Below, piece after piece: positions 47,452-54,790 of a DNA stretch of 64,000 nt (positions are counted from its first letter, which is position 1; every line of letters begins with the position of its first letter). The stretch is from AC-32 sp038237925 (GTDB lineage: Bacteria; Actinomycetota; Thermoleophilia; Gaiellales; Gaiellaceae), in assembly GCA_038237925.1 (NCBI GenBank), contig JBBRYF010000001.1, positions 124,001 to 188,000 of the forward strand. The letters are read 5' to 3'. Below the pieces are notes generated by a model. The model ran no database searches and was not told the origin of the DNA. It saw only the letters and a program-made list of their open reading frames with translations. Made by a program: the position numbers and the translations under genes.

Positions 47452-49083
47452 GTGGGCGAGCCGTACTTCGTGCCCGGCACGCCGGTCCTCCTGGAGCGAA
47501 AGGGCGCCGGGGACGTGCGGCCGGGCGACCTTGCCGTGATTCGGAAAGGCCGTGGCCGCGCGCGAGTCGAGCGCGTGCTCGGGCCGGCGAGCTCGATCGA
47601 CGTCGTGCTCGAGGGCCTGCTCGTGGAGGAGGGCGAGCTGCGCGGCTTCGAGCCCTACGATCCACCCGCGATCGACCTCGAGGGCCGCGTCGACCTGCGC
47701 GACGAGCTCACCTTCACGATCGACCCCGATACAGCGAAAGACTTCGACGACGCGCTCACCGTCCGCGACGACTGCGCGTTCGTGCACATCGCCGACGTCT
47801 CGTGGTTCGTCGCCGCCGGCTCCCCGCTCGACCGCGGCGCGATGGAACGCGCCTTCTCCGTCTACTTGCCCGGCCTCGTCTCGCCGATGCTGCCGCCGGA
47901 GCTCTCGGAGGAGCTCTGCTCGCTGCGGCCGAACACCGACCGGCTCTGCGTGACCGTCGAGGTGCCGCTCGCCCACGGGCTGCCCGCGGGCGATCCGAGC
48001 TTCTACCGCTCGGTGATCCGCAGCCGCGAGCGGCTCACCTACGGGCGCGCGCAGGCGATTCTGCGGGGGCATGAGCAAGCCGATGCCGAACTGACGGCTG
48101 CCCTGCGGCGAGCCGAGGCACTCGCGACGAGGCTGCGCGACCGACGCTTCGCCCGCGGCGCGCTGCGCGTCGAGACTCCGGAGGTCGTCTTCGCCTTCGA
48201 CGGCAAGGGCGGCGTCGAGCGCGCGTGGCGCGAGTCCGAGCCGCGCGCGCACATGCTGGTCGAGGAGCTGATGATTCTCGCGAACGAGCTCGTCGCCGAG
48301 TTGCTCGCAGGCCGTCGGCGGGAAGCGCTCTTCCGCGTCCACGACCGCCCCGAGCCGCAATCCGTCGCCCTGCTGCTCGCGCGCCTGGCCGACCTCGGAG
48401 TCCCGACGCCACCGGCGCCCGACACGATGGGGCCGTCCGAGGCGGCGCAGATCGCCGGCGCGGCAAGCGAGACCGTCGCCGAGTACGTCAAGCACAGCGG
48501 CCGCGGCCGCGACGCGTTCCCGCCGCTCGTCCTCCAGTCGCTCAAGCAGGCGCGCTACGACCCGCAGAACCTCGGCCACATGGGCCTCGCGAGCACCGCC
48601 TATTGCCACTTCACCTCGCCGATCCGCCGCTACCCCGACCTGGTCGTCCACCGCGCCTTACTGCGCGAGCTCGGCGTCTCGGACGAGCCGCTGCCGGAAG
48701 ATCTACCCGAGTACGCCGAGCACGCCTCTGTGCGCGAGCGCCATGCGTCGAAGCTCGAGTACCGCGCCGACGAGCTCTGCCTGTGCTGGCTGCTCGAGCA
48801 GCGGCTCTTCGAGCTCGGCTGGGAGGAGACCTTCGAGGGCGAGATCACCGGCGTGATTCCGTCCGGGCTCTTCGCCCGCTTCGGCGACGTGTTCGAGGGC
48901 TACATCCCGGCGCGGCGGCTGCCCGGCGACTACTTCGAGCTGAACGAGCTCGCGACGGCGCTCATCGGCCGGCGCGGCGGCCGCACCTACCGGCTCGGCG
49001 ACAAGATCGAGGTGCGCGTGCGCGACATTCGCCGCAGCGAGGGCAAGGTCGAGCTCGCGCTGGCCGACCCTAGACTTGGCTGA
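47452..49083 (+). CDS. rnr: RNase II/RNase R-family exoribonuclease
   Basis: 543 residues from a GTG at 47452. The frame stays open upstream to 47407 and continues into a plausible strand (LVVELATRGKHLVGEPYF) but offers no standard start there. The RNB active site is TIDPDTAKDFDDALTV, and a C-terminal S1 domain contains GVIPSGLFARFGDVFEGYIP. The paired N-terminal cold-shock domains of E. coli RNase R are reduced to about 50 residues. It degrades RNA 3' to 5'. RNase R acts with tmRNA-SmpB, and smpB and ssrA follow here. Confidence 0.9.
   Translation: MGEPYFVPGTPVLLERKGAGDVRPGDLAVIRKGRGRARVERVLGPASSIDVVLEGLLVEEGELRGFEPYDPPAIDLEGRVDLRDELTFTIDPDTAKDFDDALTVRDDCAFVHIADVSWFVAAGSPLDRGAMERAFSVYLPGLVSPMLPPELSEELCSLRPNTDRLCVTVEVPLAHGLPAGDPSFYRSVIRSRERLTYGRAQAILRGHEQADAELTAALRRAEALATRLRDRRFARGALRVETPEVVFAFDGKGGVERAWRESEPRAHMLVEELMILANELVAELLAGRRREALFRVHDRPEPQSVALLLARLADLGVPTPPAPDTMGPSEAAQIAGAASETVAEYVKHSGRGRDAFPPLVLQSLKQARYDPQNLGHMGLASTAYCHFTSPIRRYPDLVVHRALLRELGVSDEPLPEDLPEYAEHASVRERHASKLEYRADELCLCWLLEQRLFELGWEETFEGEITGVIPSGLFARFGDVFEGYIPARRLPGDYFELNELATALIGRRGGRTYRLGDKIEVRVRDIRRSEGKVELALADPRLG
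49071..49076 (+). promoter_or_regulatory. Candidate leaderless promoter -10 box of smpB
   Basis: TAGACT lies inside the last codons of the RNase gene and ends 6 nt before the smpB ATG. Confidence 0.5.
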
Positions 49084-49538
49084 TGGCCGAGAAGCTGATC
49101 GCCGAGAACCGCCGCGCGCGGCACGACTACAACCTGCTCGACCGCGTCGAGGCGGGCCTCGTCCTGAGCGGGAGCGAGGTCAAGTCGCTGCGCCAGGGCC
49201 ACGTGATCCTGCAGCGCGCCTACGCCGACGCGCGCGACGGCGAGCTCTGGCTCGTCGGCCTGCACATCCCGCCGTACGACCAGGCGTCGGTCGAGCCGCA
49301 TGATCCCGACCGCAGCCGCAAGCTGCTCCTGCACCGCCGCGAGATCGAACGGCTGACCTCGCAGGTCGCCGAGAAGGGCCTGACCCTCGTCCCGACGAGG
49401 CTCTACTTCAAGGACGGGCGCGCGAAGGTGGAGATCGCGGTCGGCCGCGGCAAAGAAGGCCGCGACAAGCGCAGCGACATCGCCGAGCGCGAGACGAAAC
49501 GCCGCATCGAGCGCGAGCTCAAGGGCCGGCGCCGCTGA
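49083..49538 (+). CDS. smpB: SsrA-binding protein SmpB
   Basis: 151 residues. NRRARHDYNLLDRVEAGLVL and GSEVKSLRQGHV are the OB-fold signature. The basic C-terminal tail (KGRDKRSDIAERETKRRIER in our numbering region 130-150) enters the decoding site. It delivers tmRNA to stalled ribosomes. The tmRNA gene lies 0.7 kb downstream on the same strand. A TAGACT hexamer 6 nt before the ATG suggests a leaderless transcript. Confidence 0.96.
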   Translation: MAEKLIAENRRARHDYNLLDRVEAGLVLSGSEVKSLRQGHVILQRAYADARDGELWLVGLHIPPYDQASVEPHDPDRSRKLLLHRREIERLTSQVAEKGLTLVPTRLYFKDGRAKVEIAVGRGKEGRDKRSDIAERETKRRIERELKGRRR

Positions 49539-49692
49539 GCGCGAACAGCCGCCACTCGCCCGAGACGCCCTTGAGCGAGGCGGCACCGCGATCCTGGAAC
49601 TCGAGGTCGAAAGGCCCGTCTCCGAGCATCTGGTAGGCGACGTCGACCTCGCCGCTCGACGCGTACTGGACCGGGGGAGCCGAGCCGCTCAC
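49520..49692 (-). pseudogene. Remnant of an alpha/beta-hydrolase/adenylate-cyclase fusion gene
   Basis: Read from a GTG at 49692, the first 26 or so codons give SAPPVQYASSGEVDVAYQ and MLGDGPFDL, the typical N-terminus of actinobacterial hydrolase-cyclase fusion proteins. This is joined directly to EFQDRGAASLKGV and, after a one-base shift, GEWRLFALSG with a stop at 49520, the typical C-terminus of their cyclase domain. The whole middle is missing. An internal deletion plus a frameshift explains it. It overlaps the end of smpB by 19 bases. Confidence 0.65.
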
Positions 49693-50228
49693 GCGACCGG
49701 TTCCAGCACGAACTCGAGCTCCTCGCCGTCCTCCTCGTCCCAGTGGCGGCCGACCTCGCGGAAGCCCAGCCGGCGCACGATGGCGAGCGACGGCTCGTTC
49801 TCAGGCCCGACCGACGCGATGAAGCGGTCGATGCTCTGCGTCCGGCCCCAGTCGAGTAGCGCGATGACCGCTTCTGTCGCGTAGCCGTTCCGCCGGTGCT
49901 CCGGGAAGATCGTGTAGCCGACCTCGACCGCGTCCTGATCCTTGCGCGCGTTGCGCCCGGGCGAGCCGTGGAAGCCGATGTGGCCGATCATCTCACCGCG
50001 GAGCACGATCGCGCGGACGAGCCACGGCGCCTGCGCCTCGTCGTCGCGGGCCTGGCGCAAACGGAAGCCGAGGAAGCGCCGGTCGTGCTCGTCGGGCCAG
50101 TCCTCCGGGATCGCGAAGCCGCCGATGCGCTCGGCCTCGTCCCGCCGGCCGTTGAGCAGCACGTCGATCCACTCGGGCGAGAGCCAGACGAGCTCGAGCC
50201 GCTCGGAAAGGACGGTTTCCGGGGTCAC
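49689..50228 (-). CDS. GNAT-family N-acetyltransferase
   Basis: 179 residues from a GTG at 50228 (VTPETVLSERLELVWLSPEW). Its acetyl-CoA binding region reads VEVGYTIFPEHRRNGYATEAV, followed by ASVGPENEPSLAIVRRLGF, as in the RimJ/Acetyltransf_3 group that modifies ribosomal proteins or small amines. The substrate is unknown. Its -10 box overlaps that of tmRNA on the opposite strand, and the transcript should be leaderless. Confidence 0.85.
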   Translation of the reverse strand: MTPETVLSERLELVWLSPEWIDVLLNGRRDEAERIGGFAIPEDWPDEHDRRFLGFRLRQARDDEAQAPWLVRAIVLRGEMIGHIGFHGSPGRNARKDQDAVEVGYTIFPEHRRNGYATEAVIALLDWGRTQSIDRFIASVGPENEPSLAIVRRLGFREVGRHWDEEDGEELEFVLEPVA

Positions 50229-50233
50229 GCAGC

Positions 50234-50240
50234 TACAATA
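50234..50240. promoter_or_regulatory. Overlapping divergent -10 boxes of ssrA and the acetyltransferase
   Basis: TACAAT on the plus strand (50234-50239) and TATTGT on the minus strand (50240-50235) share five bases. The minus box ends 6 nt before the acetyltransferase GTG. The plus box would start transcription about 9 nt before mature tmRNA. Confidence 0.5.
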
Positions 50241-50254
50241 CGACGACAACATAC

Positions 50255-50617
50255 GGGGGCGACCTGGCTTCGACGTGGTCGGTTCTCCGGCAGAGCTGCA
50301 AGCGGAGGTCCCCGGTCGGCCTCCTAAAACAACCGGGAAACAACGCAAGTGCGAACAACAACGCACTCGCTGTCGCTGCCTAAACAGCAGTGACGCGCGT
50401 CGCTCCGAGCTCGGCCCGTGGCTCGGGTAGCGGCGTCAGAAACGGGCTAGGCGCGTAGGGAAAGCCAATCGCCCGAAGCGCGACGCTAAAGGATGGCTAG
50501 CCCGGAGGTTGGTCGGCTGCCAACCGGCCGCCGGGCGAAACGCAACGGCAGCCTAAGCTTGTAGACGCTCTGTCCGGTGCGTCCGCGGACGCGGGTTCGA
50601 TTCCCGCCGCCTCCACC
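50255..50617 (+). ncRNA. ssrA: Transfer-messenger RNA (tmRNA)
   Basis: The 5' end GGGGGCGACCTGGCTTCGAC and the 3' T-arm/acceptor (GGGTTCGATTCCCGCCGCC TCC) form the tRNA-like domain; seven acceptor pairs can form, one of them G-U. The resume codon GCG at 50351 opens a tag reading ANNNALAVAA, with TAA at 50381-50383. The CCA end is not fully encoded (ACC then T). With SmpB it releases stalled ribosomes and tags the product for proteolysis. Confidence 0.95.
50590..50616 (+). repeat. Attachment-site-like 27-bp repeat at the tmRNA 3' end (left copy)
   Basis: CGCGGGTTCGATTCC then CGCCGCCTCCAC, the T-arm and acceptor strand of ssrA, recurs at 52599-52625 with one mismatch. The 3' end of ssrA is a classical integration target. 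Confidence 0.7.
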
Positions 50618-50624
50618 TCGCTTC

Positions 50625-50647
50625 GCAGCCGGGCAAAGCCCGGCTGC
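50625..50647 (+). terminator. Strong hairpin after tmRNA
   Basis: GCAGCCGGGC and GCCCGGCTGC (50625-50634 with 50638-50647) form a perfect 10-bp stem with an AAA loop, 8 nt after tmRNA. No T-run follows. It is probably a 3' processing or termination signal. Confidence 0.55.
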
Positions 50648-50653
50648 TCGCTT

Positions 50654-50680
50654 CACGGGGGAAACCCGGTTTCCCCCGTG
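50654..50680. terminator. Second strong hairpin, possibly bidirectional
   Basis: CACGGGGGAAAC and GTTTCCCCCGTG (50654-50665 with 50669-50680) form a perfect 12-bp stem with a CCG loop. It lies between the converging ends of ssrA and the secreted repeat-protein gene. Confidence 0.5.
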
Positions 50681-50742
50681 AGCCCCCTCGTTGTGTTGAC
50701 GCGCTCCCCGCGAAGAAACCCGAGGTGCTCGCGATTTATCGC

Positions 50743-51444
50743 TCAGTGGAACGTGATGACCCGTATGCCGACGTTGTCGAATGCCGGGGAGGCAACGTTC
50801 GTCGGGTTGCAAAACCGGATCGTCCCTTGGCCCGGCGACGAGATCTTGATGATCTCGAACGTCAGACCCGGGGGCGCCGGGACGCTGCCGACGAAGGTGA
50901 GGAAGGCCGCATCGCCAACCTGGGCACCTCCCAAGGTGATCGCCGCCGTCGTGCAGCTGTTCGCGGCAACCGCACCGGCGTCCCCATGGATCGTGCCGGC
51001 GATGTCGGCCCCGGAGAAATCGGCCGTCGAGACAGAACCGTTGGTGATCTTGATGCCCGCAACCTGACCGTCGCCGATGTCAGCGGTCTTGATCGCGCCG
51101 TTGGCGATCTTGCCGGAGCCGACCGCGCCGGGCGCCAGGTCCGCGTTGGTCACGTTGGCGTCGGCGATCTTGTTCGACGTCACGCTGTTGTCGGCCGGTG
51201 CCAGCTTCGCAACCTTCAGGGCCTTCTTTGCCGTCTTGTTCGCACCCGTGGCCACCCTGAGCGCCCTCTTCGCGACGGCGATCGGGCTCACCGAGGAGAA
51301 CGCGTGCGGAGCGGCCACCGCGGGCACGACGATGCCAAGGAGCACGACCATGACGAGCACGGCGACCAGGGCGAACGTCTTGAGACGACTCGCCTGACGT
51401 ATGCGCGAACGCCTACGCGACACGGTGATGAACGGAGATGGCAT
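50743..51444 (-). CDS. Secreted protein with short ANGAIKTADIGDG-like repeats
   Basis: 233 residues from the ATG at 51444 (MPSPFITVSRRRSR). A basic N-terminus and a hydrophobic helix (TFALVAVLVMVVLLGIVVPA) form a signal anchor or signal peptide. The middle has imperfect repeats of about 11 residues: SNKIADANVTNADL, SGKIANGAIKTADI, GDGQVAGIKITNGSV. Such repeats are frequent in exported proteins of Thermoleophilia-type Actinobacteria. The function is unknown. It is inside the ssrA-flanked segment. Confidence 0.75.
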   Translation of the reverse strand: MPSPFITVSRRRSRIRQASRLKTFALVAVLVMVVLLGIVVPAVAAPHAFSSVSPIAVAKRALRVATGANKTAKKALKVAKLAPADNSVTSNKIADANVTNADLAPGAVGSGKIANGAIKTADIGDGQVAGIKITNGSVSTADFSGADIAGTIHGDAGAVAANSCTTAAITLGGAQVGDAAFLTFVGSVPAPPGLTFEIIKISSPGQGTIRFCNPTNVASPAFDNVGIRVITFH

Positions 51445-51644
51445 CCTTGGCCTCCCGGCAGAGTTGTGGGTACGTTCCACGTGGACCGTACCTCTGACGG
51501 TCGCCGGGGCCTAAGGGATTTCACTCCCGGTCGAATTCCGCCTCCCTCGCCTTTCTCCGAGAGTGCCGGTAAGCCGATCCCGGCCAAGCCGGCATCGGCG
51601 GCGAGGAGAGAAGTGGTCACAGATTCGGCGCACCCTCGACTTGA

Positions 51645-51681
51645 CACGAGCCGGTGTCCGACACCGTTGAGCACGAGCTTC
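51645..51681 (+). repeat. 37-bp inverted repeat, left arm
   Basis: The segment contains the palindrome CGGTGTCCGACACCG (51652-51666) and continues through GTTGAGCACGAGCTTC. Its reverse complement occurs at 52749-52785 with 35 of 37 matches. The two arms enclose the methyltransferase gene. Confidence 0.75.
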
Positions 51682-51696
51682 AGTAGGTTGAAGACG

Positions 51697-52584
51697 ATGG
51701 CCGCTGACGAGTGGGCAGAGTGGCTTGCGAAGCGGCGCTTCGGTGGGGATCCTGAGGTGCGCCGTCGATTCTCCGAGCAGCTTGCTCGCGTGCGGGATGC
51801 TGTACTCGATAACGCAGAGCTTGCCGGCGGTGAAACGCTGCTCGACGTTGGGTGTGGGGAGGGTCTGATCGGCTTCGGCGCCCTCGATCGTGGTGCCAGC
51901 CAAGTCATCTTCAGCGACATCTCGCACGAGCTGCTCGAACTGTGCGAGGAGGCGGCCTCGGACCTCGGAGTCTCTGATCGTTGCCGATTCGTCCGTGCGG
52001 TTGCAGACGATCTGGCGGCGATCGACGCGGAATCCGTCGACATCGTGACGACGCGCTCAGTGCTGATCTACGTGGACGACAAGGAGTCCGCATTTGGCGA
52101 GTTCGTGCGTGTCCTTCGGCCCGGTGGTCGGATCTCGGTGTTCGAGCCGATCAACAGGTTTGCTCAGCGCACCGACGATTTTTGGGCCGGTTACGACCTC
52201 AGCAACGTCCGGGAGATCTCGAAGAAGATCCGTGCCGTCTACGACGCCATCCAGCCACCGGACGGGGATCCAATGCTCGACTTCGACGAGCGTGACCTTC
52301 TCGATCTCGCTGAGCTTGCGGGGCTGTTCCCGATCCACTTACGGCTAGAGGCCGAGGTCGTTCCCTCCGAGGCAGAGAGCTGGGAGGGATTTGTGAACAG
52401 AGCGGGCAATCCTCGTATTCCGACACTCGCAGAGGCTATGACGCAGGCCCTGACTTCGGACGAGGCGGATCGACTCATCCGGCACCTCCGGCCGCTTGTC
52501 GAGGAAGGCAAAGGCACATGGCGGATGGCTGTGGCGTATCTATGGGCTTCGAAGCCTCAACCCCCCGCTGGTTCTGCGACGTAG
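51697..52584 (+). CDS. SAM-dependent methyltransferase
   Basis: 295 residues from an ATG. The class-I SAM fold is clear: LLDVGCGEGLIGFGAL (motif I), VIFSDIS, the acidic VDIVTTRSVLIYV and LRPGGRISVFEPI. The C-terminal third (FVNRAGNPRIPTL) is longer than in minimal methyltransferases. The substrate is unknown. Base composition and codon use look less GC-rich than in the neighbours. It lies between the 37-bp inverted repeats inside the ssrA-flanked segment, which indicates acquired DNA. Confidence 0.85.
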   Translation: MAADEWAEWLAKRRFGGDPEVRRRFSEQLARVRDAVLDNAELAGGETLLDVGCGEGLIGFGALDRGASQVIFSDISHELLELCEEAASDLGVSDRCRFVRAVADDLAAIDAESVDIVTTRSVLIYVDDKESAFGEFVRVLRPGGRISVFEPINRFAQRTDDFWAGYDLSNVREISKKIRAVYDAIQPPDGDPMLDFDERDLLDLAELAGLFPIHLRLEAEVVPSEAESWEGFVNRAGNPRIPTLAEAMTQALTSDEADRLIRHLRPLVEEGKGTWRMAVAYLWASKPQPPAGSAT

Positions 52585-52598
52585 CCGGCGGAACCTTG

Positions 52599-52625
52599 CG
52601 CGGGTTCGATTCCGGCCGCCTCCAC
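52599..52625 (+). repeat. Attachment-site-like 27-bp repeat (right copy of the tmRNA 3' end)
   Basis: It matches 26 of 27 bases of the ssrA 3' end at 50590-50616. The rest of tmRNA is absent here, so this is an isolated fragment, as expected for the distal att site of an integrated element. Confidence 0.7.
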
Positions 52626-52654
52626 TCGGTGGGAAAGGCGAAGCGGGGGACGAA

Positions 52655-52669
52655 CGGTGTCAGACACCG
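52655..52669. repeat. REP-like palindrome
   Basis: CGGTGTCAGACACCG is followed by ATTTTTCG. It is a near copy of the palindrome inside the two 37-bp arms. The rest of the 313 bases between 52585 and 52897 shows no gene. Confidence 0.6.
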
Positions 52670-52748
52670 ATTTTTCGTCAAGTGGTCTTTGTAGCCGACG
52701 ACCACGGCGTCGTGAGCCGTCCAAGCTCACCGATCGTCGCGGCCGGAC

Positions 52749-52785
52749 GAAGCTCGTGCTCAACGGTCTCGGACACCGGTTCGTG
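52749..52785 (-). repeat. 37-bp inverted repeat, right arm
   Basis: The reverse complement matches 51645-51681 at 35 of 37 positions. Its internal palindrome is slightly decayed (CGGTCTCGGACACCG). Confidence 0.75.
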
Positions 52786-52897
52786 CCAGAGGACTACGCC
52801 GCGCCACGTACCGACGAAGCACCGGGTACGACGTAGCGCGGTTGACCGGCCGGCACCTGGACAACTCGTCACAGAACCGGCACAGATCGCCTCACCG

Positions 52898-53188
52898 ATG
52901 GGCTGGTACCTCCCCGGCCGCCCGGACCTGGTCTGGTCACCCGCGCGTCGCGGCTGCCCAGTCCGCTTTGCGGTCGAGCAGGTACGGGACCCGCGGACGT
53001 GGCTCGCACGCTACGACGGCCGCGTGTCCGCGGCGCGCGTCTTCACCTACTACGACCACCCGATCCTCGGGCGACCACGCGGCAAGGTCGTCGTTGCCCG
53101 CTTCCGCAGCCCGACCCGGGTTCCAGGCGCCTTCTTCTACGCCCTCGGCCGGAAGGTCAGGTGCCGGAGCGGCGCTGCCAACCGGTGA
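52898..53188 (+). CDS. Doubtful small ORF (possible gene fragment)
   Basis: 96 residues from an ATG (MGWYLPGRPDLVW), GC-rich at third positions and with several aromatic residues (VFTYYDHPILG, GAFFYALGRK). It converges on and overlaps the glycosyltransferase gene by 52 bases. It resembles a C-terminal fragment of a larger extracytoplasmic domain more than a complete protein. No family is recognised, and it may be a relic left at the island edge or not a gene. Confidence 0.3.
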   Translation: MGWYLPGRPDLVWSPARRGCPVRFAVEQVRDPRTWLARYDGRVSAARVFTYYDHPILGRPRGKVVVARFRSPTRVPGAFFYALGRKVRCRSGAANR

Positions 53189-54348
53189 TATCCCACCCCC
53201 GGCCGGCGACCGAAGAGGAGTCGGGATCCACAGCCGAAGTCGGTGATCGTCCGGGCGACAGAGTCGTACGCGACCCGGCCCAGGGTCGCCTGCGCGTAGG
53301 CGGCGCCGGCGACGGTCGCCGCGATGCCCACCGCCGCGCCGGTCGTCAGCAGCCGTGGCGGGAGCTCTTTGAGCGTGGCTGCGATGGCGATCGCCAGGAA
53401 CGGCACGACCGGGAGCATGTTCCGCTCGTTGAAGATCGGCGCCCCGGCCGCCCAGAGCCCGGCCGCTGCCACGATCGGGAGCAGACCGAGCGCGACGACT
53501 GCGCTCCCTTCGCGCTGCCGCCGCAGCACCACTACTCCGCCGATCAGCGCAACGGTGACCGCGGGGCGGGCGATGCCGAAGAGGAGTCCGTCCGGCCCGA
53601 AGAAGAGCTCACCCGGAAGCTTGACCACGGCGGTCGGGTCGAAGCCACCGATCCAGAGATAGCGGTCGTGCGCCTCTTGCTCGTGAAACGCAGCCAACCA
53701 GGGCGCGAACGCGAGCATCGCCACGCCGATCGCGACCGTCGCCCGGCCGGCGGCGACCGGCCGCGGGCGCGCGGTCCAGAGCCACACGAGCCCGGCACCG
53801 ACGACGAAGAAGAAGAAGAAGTAGTGCGTCAGCGCGCCGATCCAGGCACCGGCGGCCAGGCCGACGAGCAGCAAGGGCTTCGGCCGCAGCGCCGCCTCCA
53901 CCAGCACCATCCCGAACACGACGGCCATCAGCACGACCAGCGCATAGGCGCGGAGCTGCTCGGCGTACTGGACGGGCACGGAGCCGAGGGCGACGAGCAG
54001 ACCCGCCAGTGCCGCCGCCAGCCGGTCGTCGAGCAGCCGCAGGGCCCAGATCGCGGTAAGTGCCGCCGCCCCGGCCGCGAAGAGCACCGAGAGCAGACGC
54101 AACGACTCGACGTCTCCTCCGCCGGCCTTCCTCACGCCCCAGGCGAGCACGTACCAGGCCGGCGGGGTCGACTCGGTCCGGCGGACGTGCGTGATGACGC
54201 GCCCAAGGCCAGGCTCCGACACGATCCGGGCCGACGCCACCTCGTCGCCGTAGAGCGCGTGGTCCAAGGCGCCCGGAAGGCTCGCGGCTACCGCGCAGGC
54301 TGCCACTGCGAGCGGCAGCGTCCAACGCGGAAGGTTCGGCCCGACCAC
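53137..54348 (-). CDS. Polytopic glycosyltransferase-like membrane protein (GT-C/PMT type)
   Basis: 403 residues with about nine hydrophobic helices. DHALYGDEVASARIV in the first external loop carries the acidic pair expected of lipid-sugar GT-C glycosyltransferases. FNERNMLPVVPFLAIA is typical of the family's late loop. It would transfer a sugar from a polyprenyl phosphate to a surface acceptor. The acceptor is unknown. Confidence 0.75.
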   Translation of the reverse strand: MVGPNLPRWTLPLAVAACAVAASLPGALDHALYGDEVASARIVSEPGLGRVITHVRRTESTPPAWYVLAWGVRKAGGGDVESLRLLSVLFAAGAAALTAIWALRLLDDRLAAALAGLLVALGSVPVQYAEQLRAYALVVLMAVVFGMVLVEAALRPKPLLLVGLAAGAWIGALTHYFFFFFVVGAGLVWLWTARPRPVAAGRATVAIGVAMLAFAPWLAAFHEQEAHDRYLWIGGFDPTAVVKLPGELFFGPDGLLFGIARPAVTVALIGGVVVLRRQREGSAVVALGLLPIVAAAGLWAAGAPIFNERNMLPVVPFLAIAIAATLKELPPRLLTTGAAVGIAATVAGAAYAQATLGRVAYDSVARTITDFGCGSRLLFGRRPGVGYHRLAAPLRHLTFRPRA

Positions 54349-54406
54349 AGGGCTCGATCCTGCGGCCGGCCTGCGACGCGCACGTCACTGTCGCGTAACG
54401 GTTCTG

Positions 54407-54763
54407 CTACGACGCGTAGCCGCGCGACGCGGCGTATTCCTCGGCCACGCGCTTCGGAACGCAGAAGGCCCAGGCGTCCTCGACGAGCTCGCGCATCTCC
54501 TCCGAGTCAATCGCGGCGAGGTGTACGTGGACCCAGTGGTAGCGCAGGTCACCCTGGCTCGGCAGCGAGAACTTCTCCGGCACCGACTCGACGAGCGCCT
54601 CCCGCAGCTGCTTTGGGAACGCGAAGCCCATCGTCGAGCCGTCGCGTGAGAGCGACAGGTAGACGATGCGCCCGATCCGGAACTTCACGCGCCCGCGGAC
54701 GAACCCCTCGCTGCTGCGGGGCAGCGTGCTCGCAACCGCACGGACCTCGTCGATCGTCACCAT
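54407..54763 (-). CDS. MmcQ/YjbR-family protein (double-wing DNA-binding-like fold)
   Basis: 118 residues from an ATG. The N-terminus TIDEVRAVASTLPRSSEG and the motifs FRIGRIVYLSLSRD, YHWVHVHLAAIDSEEM and DAWAFCVPKRVAEEY match the YjbR/MmcQ family. No biochemical function is established. It is divergent from the reductase gene next to it, and a second family member is encoded at 56.7 kb. Confidence 0.8.
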   Translation of the reverse strand: MVTIDEVRAVASTLPRSSEGFVRGRVKFRIGRIVYLSLSRDGSTMGFAFPKQLREALVESVPEKFSLPSQGDLRYHWVHVHLAAIDSEEMRELVEDAWAFCVPKRVAEEYAASRGYAS

Positions 54764-54790
54764 CGCGTGCCGGTGGTCAGGATACGGGCC

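Noticed and set aside
50725..51696. N-terminal extension of the methyltransferase through the repeat-protein region
   Set aside because: The frame is open, but the conserved fold and a well-placed ATG start at 51697; the extension is antisense to the secreted repeat protein.
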